Shown here in pieces: positions 1-8,488 of a stretch of DNA of 64,000 nucleotides. How positions within the stretch are numbered: position 1 is the first letter of the stretch; each line of letters starts with the position of its first letter. The notes beneath the pieces are model-generated. The model saw nothing but the letters and a program-made list of their open reading frames with translations, was not told where the DNA came from and did no database searches. A program made the translations under genes and the position numbers. Origin of the DNA: Neopusillimonas maritima (GTDB lineage Bacteria; Pseudomonadota; Gammaproteobacteria; Burkholderiales; Burkholderiaceae_B); the NCBI RefSeq assembly GCF_003576595.1, contig NZ_NQOU01000007.1, positions 1-64,000 of the forward strand. Reading direction: 5' to 3'.

Positions 1-3000
1 ATTAACGCCGCCGAGGCAGAAGCAAACATAACCCTGACCGGTACGGTCGGTGGTGATGTTCAAGACGGTGATACGGTCACGATCACCGTAAACGGTCAGA
101 CTTATACAACGCAGGTTGCTGATGGCGCCTGGTCGGTGGATGTAGCCGGTTCCGACTTGGCTGCTGATACAACAGTTGATGTGTCGGTCACGACCACGGA
201 TGCGGCAGGCAACAGTGCCACTGCGACAGCGGAACACACATACAGCGTAGATACTGAAGTGTCTGCGACGATCACGATCGACACGATTGCCGGTGACGAC
301 GTCATTAACGCCGCCGAGGCAGAAGCAAACATAACCCTGACCGGTACGGTCGGTGGTGATGTTCAAGACGGTGATACGGTAACAATCACCGTGGGTGAGA
401 ACAGCTACGAAGCCACGGTTTCTGGTGGTACCTGGTCGGTATCTGTCCCCGGCTCAGTCCTTGCTGATAACAGCAACGTCAGTGCTTCGGTCACGACGAC
501 CGACGCAGCCGGCAATACCGCGAACGCTTCGGCTTCTCAAGGTTACACCGTTGATACCGAGATCGATGCGTCGATCACGGTTAACGACATTACGTCTGAC
601 AACGTCATTAACGCGGCCGAGTCCGGTGGTGATGTGACCGTCTCTGGTTCTGTGGGCGGTGATGTACAGGATGGTGATACGGTCACTGTGACCGTCAATG
701 GTCAGACATATACAACCGAGGTTGCGGATGGCGTCTGGTCGGTGGATGTGGCTGGCTCTGACTTGGCTGCTGACAGTGCAGTTAACGTCTCTGTGACGAC
801 AACTGATGCTGCTGGCAACAGTGCTACTGCGACAGCGGAACACACTTACAGTGTGGACACCGAGGTATCCGCCACGATCAGTATCGACACTATCGCGGGT
901 GACGACGTGATCAACGCGGCTGAAGCCGAAGGTGACGTCACACTGAGCGGTACGGTGGGTGGCGATGTCCAGGATGGTGACACGGTGACGGTCACCGTGG
1001 GTGAGAACAGCTACGAAGCGACTGTTTCTGGCGGCACATGGTCTGTGTCGGTGCCGGGTTCGGTGCTGGCAGCCAATTCCGACGTCAGTGCAGCTGTGTC
1101 CACAACGGATGCAGCCGGCAACACCGCGAACGCTTCGACTTCTCAAGGCTACACAGTTGATACCGAGATCGATGCGTCGATCACGGTGGATGACATTACG
1201 TCCGACAACATCGTCAATGCTGCGGAAGCAGGTACAGACGTGACCGTCTCTGGTTCTGTCGGTGGCGACGTGCAGGATGGTGACACGGCCACCGTGACGG
1301 TGAACGGCCAGACTTACACGACCCAGGTGGCCGATGGCGCGTGGTCGGTGGATGTAGCGGGTTCCGACTTGGCTGCTGATACGACGGTTGAGGTCTCTGT
1401 CACGACGACTGACGCAGCGGGCAACAGTGCCACTGCGACAGCGGAACACACCTACAGTGTGGATACGGAAGTCTCTGCCACGATTGGCATCGACACGATT
1501 GCGGGTGACGATGTCATCAACGCAGCGGAAGCTGAAGGTGACGTCACGCTGACCGGTACGGTTGGTGGTGATGTTCAAGACGGTGATACGGTCACCGTGA
1601 CGGTTGGTGCCAATGAGTACACGGCCACAGTTGAAGACGGTGCTTGGTCTGTGTCGGTACCGGGTTCGGTGCTGGCAACCAATTCCAACGTATCTGCTTC
1701 GGTGACCACAACGGATGCCGCGGGTAACAGCACCAGTGCGTCCACATCTCAGGGTTACACGGTTGATACTGAGATCGATGCGTCGATCACAGTTAACGAC
1801 ATTACGTCCGATAACGTCATTAACGCCGCTGAGTCTGGTGGTGATGTCACTGTCTCAGGCAGCGTCGGTGGTGATGTTCAAGATGGCGACACGGTGACTG
1901 TGACCGTAAACGGTCAGACCTACACGACGCAGGTGGCTGATGGCGCCTGGTCTGTAGATGTAGCGGGTTCCGACTTGGCTGCTGACACGACAGTCGATGT
2001 GTCTGTTACGACGACCGATGCCGCTGGTAATACGGCAACCGCGACGGCCAAACATACGTACAGTGTAGATACGGAAGTCTCTGCCACGATTAGTATCGAC
2101 ACCATTGCTGGCGATGATGTGATCAACGCGGCGGAAGCTGAAGGTGATGTGACCCTGACCGGTACGGTTGGTGGTGATGTCCAGGACGGCGACACCGTCA
2201 CTGTGACGATTGGCACCAATGAGTACACCGCCACAGTTGAAGACGGTACCTGGTCTGTCTCTGTCCCCGGTTCAGTGTTAACGGAAAACAATACTCTAAC
2301 GGCCGTGGTCAGCGCGACGGACTTGGCTGGAAACACAACTTCCGCTACAACAAGCCGCACGTATGACATTGATCTGGCGCCTATTGCAGGCCCAGATCAA
2401 GTGACCGGTACGGAAGACACACCGTTGGATATAAGCTGGGGTGATTTCAACATTTCCGATGATTCGGGCTCATCGGCCGAGGGCGTCTTGATCACAGGAC
2501 TTCCACAAAACGGTGTGCTGCAGTTCTCCAGTAATCCCGATGCGCCGGAGCCGGAATGGGTTGCGATTGATCTGTCGGGTGGCCCGTTCGAGATTAGCAA
2601 AGCAGATATCGACGCAGGAAAGTTGCGTTTCATGCCCGCAGCCAACGAATCCGGCTGGGATGGTGATGACGCTGCGGGTACAGGTAATAATCAACAAGAT
2701 TATGCTGAAATCAGTTTCAAACCTTACGACGAGCAAAACGAAGGCGATGAAGCAACGCTGCGTATTGACATCAAACCTGTAGCAGACGCGCCTACGATTG
2801 AAGTCGAGGTGGGGGCCGTAAATCGGGTTGAAGGGACTGCGCAAACTGTCATGGCTTTCGCCGGTATTGCGCTGATGATTTCCGAGGATAACCTTGAGGC
2901 TTCAGGCCTTTCAGGGCAATTGTTAATGCCGCCTTTCAGTTCCAACACCGGCGGCAACATTAATAACAACAGTTCTGCAACCGACATTATCGCCATCGTG

Positions 3001-5019
3001 GGTGATTTTGATACGGTGGTTGAAGGCCATAGCGGCAATCAATGGCAGAACCTGTATGGCATTAGCGGAAATAACGATTATGTTTACTTCAGTAAGGATT
3101 ACTCAAACTATCAGATCACTAACCTGAACATTAACGTTAATAATGGCATTCCCAACATCAGTGTTGCCATTAAGGACCTTGATTCAGGCTTAACGATTAA
3201 TCTGAATAATATTCGTGGGATTCTGTTTGGAGATGGCCAGAGTATTGGTAGTGGTAACACTCAGAACCCAGGTCCCATTCCGAATCTCGAAGTAGTGGCA
3301 GAAGAGGGTGGCTATGACGAGATTGAGGTAAATGTCGAGGCGGCTCTTACCGACACTGATGGCAGTGAAACACTTACAGGTGTGGTGTTAAGCGGCGTAC
3401 CTGTCGGTGCGACGGTCGTCGGTGCGACCCAGTTGGAGAACGGCGATTGGTATATCGAAAACACAAGCGGTGTGTCGCCGCTGAGTACCTCGGTCACCAT
3501 CCAGGTTCCAATCGGTACCGAACCATTCAGTATTCAGGCTACGGCTTATTCCAGCGAAGGGTCGGCCCAAGCGGGTGCCGCGGCTGAGGCCAGCACCCAA
3601 ACTGATGTGTTTGTCGATTTAAACCCAGAAGCAGATGCGCCGGAACTATCAATTTCCGTTGGAGATCCAACTGTAACGTATAGCGATACAAACCTTGAAA
3701 TTGATTTGCCTGGTAATCGGTCTTTCACTTACGAAAATGGTCAGGTCGATACAAATGGCAAGGTTACGGTTCGGTATCTGGATGAGGGCGATGTCGGCGA
3801 CAACAACAAACGTTCCGACGTTTACGTCGTGCGTGGCGACATCACGTCCGACATGGACGGGCTCATGGTTAACGCTGCCGCGGGGGGTAAAAAAGATGTC
3901 GATGTGATCTTCCTGAGCAAGCCGCGTGACGCTTACATTATTACTCCCCCTAACGGGCAAAGCTGGACGATGATCAGCGATAGGGAGACCGGCTATTCGA
4001 TTCAACATCACAAGATCGACGATATTATTTTCGGCGATGGCACTTCGTATTATGGTGAAGTGGAAGCCTCGTATGAAGCGACTGGATATGAGACGCGTTC
4101 AGTCGACATTTCCGTCGAGCTCACTGATAACGATGGTAGTGAAACACTCTCCGCCGTTGTTTTGTCTGGTATTCCCGAGGTAGTCACGTTAAGTGCCGGT
4201 GAGCTGCAACAGGACGGCACGTGGTTGGTGGATATTGAAGATTTGCCGGGTCTGACAATGACAACGCCGTTGGGGACGGCGCCGTTCACCATAACGGCAG
4301 CAGTGACGTCGACAGAGTCAGTCGGAGGTGACTCCGAAACGGTAACCGACGAGGTATTGGTCGAGCCGGTTTCGGTTGATAACCAGGAAGCTGACGACGA
4401 CGATGATGACGACGAAGACGAATACGAAGACGACGATGATGACGATGACGATGACGATGATGACGACGGCGATGATGATCATGATCACGACGACGATCCT
4501 GTAGAGTCTTCAGAAGACGTCGCTGTTTTCGGGAATCAATCCGATAACACCCTTGAAGGTGATGACGGTGATGACCTGCTGGTTGGCCACGATGGGAATG
4601 ACACCCTGATTGGTGGCGCGGGTTCCGATGTGTTGTTCGGGGGGGCCGGTGACGATGTCTTTAAATGGGAGCTTGCTGATCCTGATGACCCTGCGTCCAC
4701 TGATGTTGTGAAAGACTTTGGGATGGGAGGTTCGGATCCACTTGGTGCCGATCAGCTCGACCTGAGCGATTTGTTGTCCGAATCAAACCTTGAAGGTGAC
4801 ATTACCGAGTTTCTGCACATTGGCCTGAACGAGGAAAATGGTGTGACTAATACGGTAATTAAGGTGTCAACGACAGGGCAATTGGGTGTCGATGGAAGCG
4901 GCTACGATCATGAAATTGTGATTGAAAATGCCGATTTGATGGGTTCTTATACTGATCAGAACCAATTAATCCAGAACCTCATCAACGACGGGAAGTTGAA
5001 AATAGACTCCTCTTCATGA
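1..5019 (+). CDS. Giant RTX adhesin (LapA/BrtA/BapA type), C-terminal part
   Basis: The reading frame is open from base 1, so the start and the N-terminal retention module lie outside the window. The visible 1,672 residues begin with about 7.8 bacterial Ig-like units of 101 residues in two alternating types (up to about 2379). A cadherin/VCBS-like domain follows (about 2380-2790), then further beta-rich modules. Two of these are related to each other, each with a DGSETL motif (about 3350 and 4130). Next come an Asp-rich linker (4393-4497), RTX nonapeptides of the GGAGDDV type (about 4531-4670) and a type I secretion C-terminal signal ending at 5019. RTX repeats bind calcium after export. The flanking lapG/lapD homologues and the HlyD/ABC/TolC genes support a surface-retained biofilm adhesin exported by type I secretion. 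The family call is firm; the adhesion target is unknown. Confidence 0.93.
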   Translation: MNAAEAEANITLTGTVGGDVQDGDTVTITVNGQTYTTQVADGAWSVDVAGSDLAADTTVDVSVTTTDAAGNSATATAEHTYSVDTEVSATITIDTIAGDDVINAAEAEANITLTGTVGGDVQDGDTVTITVGENSYEATVSGGTWSVSVPGSVLADNSNVSASVTTTDAAGNTANASASQGYTVDTEIDASITVNDITSDNVINAAESGGDVTVSGSVGGDVQDGDTVTVTVNGQTYTTEVADGVWSVDVAGSDLAADSAVNVSVTTTDAAGNSATATAEHTYSVDTEVSATISIDTIAGDDVINAAEAEGDVTLSGTVGGDVQDGDTVTVTVGENSYEATVSGGTWSVSVPGSVLAANSDVSAAVSTTDAAGNTANASTSQGYTVDTEIDASITVDDITSDNIVNAAEAGTDVTVSGSVGGDVQDGDTATVTVNGQTYTTQVADGAWSVDVAGSDLAADTTVEVSVTTTDAAGNSATATAEHTYSVDTEVSATIGIDTIAGDDVINAAEAEGDVTLTGTVGGDVQDGDTVTVTVGANEYTATVEDGAWSVSVPGSVLATNSNVSASVTTTDAAGNSTSASTSQGYTVDTEIDASITVNDITSDNVINAAESGGDVTVSGSVGGDVQDGDTVTVTVNGQTYTTQVADGAWSVDVAGSDLAADTTVDVSVTTTDAAGNTATATAKHTYSVDTEVSATISIDTIAGDDVINAAEAEGDVTLTGTVGGDVQDGDTVTVTIGTNEYTATVEDGTWSVSVPGSVLTENNTLTAVVSATDLAGNTTSATTSRTYDIDLAPIAGPDQVTGTEDTPLDISWGDFNISDDSGSSAEGVLITGLPQNGVLQFSSNPDAPEPEWVAIDLSGGPFEISKADIDAGKLRFMPAANESGWDGDDAAGTGNNQQDYAEISFKPYDEQNEGDEATLRIDIKPVADAPTIEVEVGAVNRVEGTAQTVMAFAGIALMISEDNLEASGLSGQLLMPPFSSNTGGNINNNSSATDIIAIVGDFDTVVEGHSGNQWQNLYGISGNNDYVYFSKDYSNYQITNLNINVNNGIPNISVAIKDLDSGLTINLNNIRGILFGDGQSIGSGNTQNPGPIPNLEVVAEEGGYDEIEVNVEAALTDTDGSETLTGVVLSGVPVGATVVGATQLENGDWYIENTSGVSPLSTSVTIQVPIGTEPFSIQATAYSSEGSAQAGAAAEASTQTDVFVDLNPEADAPELSISVGDPTVTYSDTNLEIDLPGNRSFTYENGQVDTNGKVTVRYLDEGDVGDNNKRSDVYVVRGDITSDMDGLMVNAAAGGKKDVDVIFLSKPRDAYIITPPNGQSWTMISDRETGYSIQHHKIDDIIFGDGTSYYGEVEASYEATGYETRSVDISVELTDNDGSETLSAVVLSGIPEVVTLSAGELQQDGTWLVDIEDLPGLTMTTPLGTAPFTITAAVTSTESVGGDSETVTDEVLVEPVSVDNQEADDDDDDDEDEYEDDDDDDDDDDDDDGDDDHDHDDDPVESSEDVAVFGNQSDNTLEGDDGDDLLVGHDGNDTLIGGAGSDVLFGGAGDDVFKWELADPDDPASTDVVKDFGMGGSDPLGADQLDLSDLLSESNLEGDITEFLHIGLNEENGVTNTVIKVSTTGQLGVDGSGYDHEIVIENADLMGSYTDQNQLIQNLINDGKLKIDSSS
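259..2379 (+). repeat. Seven tandem 303-bp Ig-domain coding repeats, A/B alternating
   Basis: Seven consecutive units of 303 bp (101 codons) start at 259, 562, 865, 1168, 1471, 1774 and 2077; the end of an eighth fills 1-258. Odd units carry an IDTIAGDDVINAAEAE segment and even units a DITSDNVINAAE segment, so the higher-order period is 606 bp. Stretches of about 60 bp are identical between neighbours (bases 1-60 and 304-360). This near identity suggests copy number changes by recombination and that assembly may collapse copies. The last unit is the most diverged. Confidence 0.95.
4393..4497 (+). repeat. GAY-rich low-complexity tract encoding an Asp-rich linker
   Basis: Thirty-five codons that are mostly GAC or GAT, with a few Glu, His and single Tyr and Gly codons, lie inside the adhesin between the last beta-rich module and the RTX nonapeptides. 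The codons form an imperfect trinucleotide repeat that could slip in frame. The product would be extremely acidic and may bind calcium or stay unfolded during export. Confidence 0.9.
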
Positions 5020-5027
5020 CGCAGTCC

Positions 5028-5069
5028 CGCGGCGGTAGGCTCTGCTAGGTTGTTGAGCTTGCCGCCGCG
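5028..5069. other. Inverted repeat after the adhesin gene
   Basis: CGCGGCGG (5028-5035) is complementary to CCGCCGCG (5062-5069) across a 26-nt loop, nine bases after the adhesin stop codon. There is no T-run, so it is not a standard Rho-independent terminator. It could stabilise the 3' end of the adhesin mRNA or reduce read-through into lapG. Confidence 0.35.
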
Positions 5070-5116
5070 CGCGGGTTACCGGCGCATCACCCGAAAATAC
5101 GTTTACAATCCGTTGC

Positions 5117-5809
5117 ATGCGCCTCCTCGATACGCTTGCATGCGTTTTCTCGCGTCGAAATTGGCTGCCTGTTATCGGGCTGGTCGCGCTATTACTTTTT
5201 CCTATCCTCTCTCGTGCCCAGGGCCTGACACTTTTTGAGGCGGATACCATGGTCGAGCAAGGCCGGCGCCTTTATGGCAATAAAGGGCAGGCTGCGGTTC
5301 AGGATTGGCTCAAGGCACTTGAAAGCGCACAGGGTCTCGCGCAAACTGCACAGTTATCTGTTGTTAACCGGTTTTGGAACAGGTCGGTGCGCCAGGCCGA
5401 AGATCGTGATGTGTGGAATCAAACCGATTTTTGGGCTACTCCGTTGGATAGTCTGGGCAAAGGTTTGGGCGATTGCGAAGACTTCGTCATCGGTAAGTAT
5501 TTTTCCTTGATCAGCTTGGGGGTTTCGCCCGAGAAACTGCGTTTTATTTATGTGCGTGCCCAGGTTAAGAACGAGGCAATCGCGCATATGGTGCTGGGTT
5601 ATTACGAAACCCCAACTTCAGAACCACTAGTGCTCGACAGTTTAATCGACACGATTAAGCCGGCCGGCGAACGTGGCGACCTCACGCCGGTTTTCAGTTT
5701 TAATGTTCAGGGTATCTACGTGCCGGGCGCCAAGCCGGCGTCGGTTAACCAAATCGGCCGTTGGCGAACGCTGATGCAACGAATGCAGAATCAAGGGTTT
5801 ACGCCATGA
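5117..5809 (+). CDS. lapG: Periplasmic transglutaminase-like cysteine protease, LapG family
   Basis: This is a 230-residue BTLCP-family protease with an N-terminal hydrophobic signal segment (about residues 15-34). The Cys-His-Asp triad is visible as Cys120 (GDCEDF), His157 (AHMVLGY) and Asp174 (VLDSLID). The spacings of 37 and 17 residues equal those known for Pseudomonas LapG (Cys135, His172, Asp189). In that system LapG cleaves the N-terminal region of the adhesin and releases it from the surface unless bound by LapD. It lies 97 bp after the adhesin and 34 bp before lapD, in the same direction, so co-transcription with lapD is likely. No clear Shine-Dalgarno precedes the ATG, and no better in-frame start is visible. 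Confidence 0.93.
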   Translation: MRLLDTLACVFSRRNWLPVIGLVALLLFPILSRAQGLTLFEADTMVEQGRRLYGNKGQAAVQDWLKALESAQGLAQTAQLSVVNRFWNRSVRQAEDRDVWNQTDFWATPLDSLGKGLGDCEDFVIGKYFSLISLGVSPEKLRFIYVRAQVKNEAIAHMVLGYYETPTSEPLVLDSLIDTIKPAGERGDLTPVFSFNVQGIYVPGAKPASVNQIGRWRTLMQRMQNQGFTP

Positions 5810-5843
5810 GCAGATACATGATGCTTTTTACAGGGCTCGGATT

Positions 5844-7838
5844 ATGTCACTACTAAAACAATTGCTGCTTAGCGTGACGCTGGTTGTGGCCGGTATTTTG
5901 GCTGGAACGTTGTTTGTTAGCCTGGATACGGCGCGTCAGTATTTAAATAACGAACTTCAGGCGCAAAGCCGGAACGCGGCCTCTACTCTTGCGTTGTTGA
6001 TGTCGCAACCCGGTAATCAAGACCGCGCCACTCGGGAACTGCTTGTTACCGCATTATTTGATAGTGGTCAGTTCGAGCAAATCGTGTTCACACCAACCGC
6101 CGAAAATGACGTGTTCCGCCTAGAACTCGATCGAGCCTCTCAGCCCAAAGCGGTGCCCGACTGGTTTTCGGGTTTGGTTACGCTCAACGCAAAAGCGCAG
6201 GTTAGGGAAGTTACCGACGGTTGGCAGCGAATTGGCACGATTTCAGTCATGGCCGATGATCAATATGCTTTGCAATCACTTTGGAATAGCGTGTTCCGTC
6301 TGTTGTTCATTGTGATTGGGGTGGGGGTAGTCTGGGCGTTGTTTGCCATTATTTTGGTGCGTTGGTTCCGCCGCGCATTGAAGCGGGAAATTACAACGCA
6401 ACTGGAAGCGATCAGTACAACTGGGCAACCGGCTGCTATCCTAAGTGAATCTAGCGAATCACATTTTAGCGAGTTACACGATGTGTCCGACGCCATTGGT
6501 CAGGCGCGCGAACGTATCAAGGCGACCCAAGCCGAGCTTGATAGTCGTATCGAGTCGTTGGAACTGGAGTTGAATCGCGACCCGGTTACCGGTCTGGCAA
6601 ATCGAAAGTATTTTGTGAACGATTTACGTCGGCGCATGGAAAAGCAAGCCCGGGGTGCAGCGGTTGAGGGCCATATTTTGCTGTTTCGCCAGCGCGATCT
6701 CGCCGCAATCAATCGGGCACTGTCACGTGTTCAGGTTGATGAATGGCTTAAAACGGTGGGGGAGCGCGTGCTCGCGGCGGTGAAACAGTTTCCCGATATT
6801 CCTTGCGTGCTCGCCCGGCTCAATGGGTCCGACTTCGTGCTTTTAATGCTAACCCCAAGTAGTCTGGACGCTATTCGCCTGGCCCAGCATGTACGAAAAA
6901 CGCTTACCCAGTTACAGGTTACGTTACGTGAAGGCGGAGTATCGCGTTGGGCTTACGCGTTGATTGATGCGGGGCAATACGGTGACGTCAGTACGGTTTT
7001 ATCAGCCCTTGATCATGCCTTGATGCGCGCGGAAAGTTCGGGTCATAAAGATATTGAATACGTTGCTCAGCCTATGCAGGTATTGGAAAGCAAGGCGGCG
7101 CCAAGTGAATCCGAGTGGTCCGAACTTATTGGTCATGCGCTGGAGCATGATGGCCTGGTGCTGAGTTATACCCATCGTCTTTATCACAATGAATTGGGTG
7201 AGATCAAGCGCTACGAGGCGTTATTAATTTTGCTTGATCAAAGTCGTGAAGGAACGGCAATTCCCGGGTTTTTGTTTATGCCGGCAGCTCAGCGGCTGGG
7301 TTATTCAAGTCAATGTGATTTAAAAGCGATTCAACTCGCGCTGACCTGGCTGACAGATAACCCCGAAGAGTTGGTTCTTCGGGTTTCTTTAGCATCGTTG
7401 TTACACGGAAAGTTTACGCCGACTGTGGTGGATTTGCTGCATGCGGCTCCGGCAAATGTTGTGTCGCGCTTGTGTCTTGAGGTTGATGCGTTCGCCTTGG
7501 TGTCGGGGTCGGCGGAAGTACAGGCGTTTTGCCGGGATGTTGTTGCGTGTGGCGTCAAGGTTGGCCTTCGCAATTTGGGTAATCAACCCGAAGCGCTTAT
7601 TTACTTGCATCAGGCGCCGTTTAGTTATTTGAAAATCGGCGGCGATTTCGTGGCGGGTGTTCTGGGCAGTCCCGGCAGCCAGAACTTGTTGGGTGCGGTT
7701 ATTCAAACAGCCCGGAAGCTAAAAATCAGTGTGCTGGCCGATGACGTCCCCGATCAGGGTACGGCGAATTTGTTAATGCGGCAGGGTATTTATTTGGAGC
7801 GCTCCGAACAAGATGCGAAACCGGAGTCTAATGTTTAA
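5844..7838 (+). CDS. lapD: Inner-membrane c-di-GMP receptor, LapD family (HAMP, degenerate GGDEF and EAL)
   Basis: The 664 residues hold a TM segment (about 7-27), a periplasmic domain, a second TM (about 150-172), HAMP, and degenerate GGDEF and EAL domains. The GGDEF site reads NGSDF (327-331), so cyclase activity is not expected. The EAL triplet survives (458-460), but the usual DDFG, KID and EGVE motifs are replaced by LRNLG, KIGG and DDVPD, so phosphodiesterase activity is unlikely. In the family, c-di-GMP bound to the EAL domain lets the periplasmic domain sequester LapG. A VPDWF segment around Trp107 may be the LapG-contacting tryptophan loop; this is inferred. Its stop overlaps the end of the facing regulator gene by 4 bp. 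Confidence 0.93.
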   Translation: MSLLKQLLLSVTLVVAGILAGTLFVSLDTARQYLNNELQAQSRNAASTLALLMSQPGNQDRATRELLVTALFDSGQFEQIVFTPTAENDVFRLELDRASQPKAVPDWFSGLVTLNAKAQVREVTDGWQRIGTISVMADDQYALQSLWNSVFRLLFIVIGVGVVWALFAIILVRWFRRALKREITTQLEAISTTGQPAAILSESSESHFSELHDVSDAIGQARERIKATQAELDSRIESLELELNRDPVTGLANRKYFVNDLRRRMEKQARGAAVEGHILLFRQRDLAAINRALSRVQVDEWLKTVGERVLAAVKQFPDIPCVLARLNGSDFVLLMLTPSSLDAIRLAQHVRKTLTQLQVTLREGGVSRWAYALIDAGQYGDVSTVLSALDHALMRAESSGHKDIEYVAQPMQVLESKAAPSESEWSELIGHALEHDGLVLSYTHRLYHNELGEIKRYEALLILLDQSREGTAIPGFLFMPAAQRLGYSSQCDLKAIQLALTWLTDNPEELVLRVSLASLLHGKFTPTVVDLLHAAPANVVSRLCLEVDAFALVSGSAEVQAFCRDVVACGVKVGLRNLGNQPEALIYLHQAPFSYLKIGGDFVAGVLGSPGSQNLLGAVIQTARKLKISVLADDVPDQGTANLLMRQGIYLERSEQDAKPESNV

Positions 7839-8473
7839 CTTGCGCTGATTCCATGCACTTTCAGGGCCAGCGTCAAACGATCGGCTACACCCAGCTTTTC
7901 AAAAATAGCGGTCATGTGCGCCCGTACGGTGCGCTCGGTGATACCCAGCTCATCGGCGATTTCCTGATTGCTTCGTCCCACGGCGGCGCGCTGTGCCACC
8001 TCTTTTTCCCGTAAGGTTAATGGGTCTGCCCAGGCCTGCCCCTTGCTTTCTTGCCCGGGTTTAAGGCGACGATCAATTTCTTGCAGGATTCGGTTAACCA
8101 GGGAGCGGCCCATCCAGACACTGCCTGCACTGACGCTTTGAAGTGCGCTCTCCAAGACCGGAATGGGGCTATAAGCATGCAGGTAGCCGCTGCTCCCGGC
8201 GGTAAAGGTTCGTGAGGCCTCGTGATCGTTGGGCCGAATACTGGCAATGATGATTTGCAGGTCGTGGAAATGCTTTTTCCATTGCACGTCATCCCAGTCG
8301 GGAAGTTTTGGAAGTTGGCGATCCAGAACAACAAGAGACCTGCCATGTTGGCGCCAACGATCCAGATCAGACAGGTCGTGGCCGCGCGCGGGCGCCCAGC
8401 TTTGTGCGTTAATTTTCCGCCAGTGCTGCCACAAACTGTCATCCTGTGTAATCAGTAGTACCGGAATGCTCAT
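7835..8473 (-). CDS. LuxR/NarL-type response regulator next to the adhesin locus
   Basis: The 212 residues have a receiver-like N-terminal domain (about 1-120) with a candidate phospho-acceptor Asp in VVLDRQLP. The C-terminal LuxR-type HTH (about 148-212) shows LTLREKEVAQRAAVG and ITERTVRAHM motifs. The receiver is divergent: the acidic pair near the N-terminus is only partly kept (ITQDD), and no partner kinase is encoded nearby. The gene lies between lapD (convergent, 4-bp overlap) and the adaptor gene of the exporter (15 bp downstream of that stop), so it may be read as the last gene of the export operon. A role in controlling the adhesin or exporter is inferred from position only. Confidence 0.85.
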   Translation of the reverse strand: MSIPVLLITQDDSLWQHWRKINAQSWAPARGHDLSDLDRWRQHGRSLVVLDRQLPKLPDWDDVQWKKHFHDLQIIIASIRPNDHEASRTFTAGSSGYLHAYSPIPVLESALQSVSAGSVWMGRSLVNRILQEIDRRLKPGQESKGQAWADPLTLREKEVAQRAAVGRSNQEIADELGITERTVRAHMTAIFEKLGVADRLTLALKVHGISAS

Positions 8474-8488
8474 TATGTGCGCTCTTTT

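Noticed and set aside
454-1578. Long antisense open frame inside the adhesin repeats
   Set aside because: It is a codon-phase shadow of the 303-bp repeats; its composition (Arg/His/Thr-rich) follows the repeat and has no domain.
259-2379. Tandem repeats as a possible CRISPR array
   Set aside because: Units are 303 bp, coding and in frame, with no short repeat/spacer pattern.
5844-7838. Active diguanylate cyclase or phosphodiesterase
   Set aside because: Key GGDEF and EAL catalytic residues are replaced; position and the LapG neighbour show a receptor.
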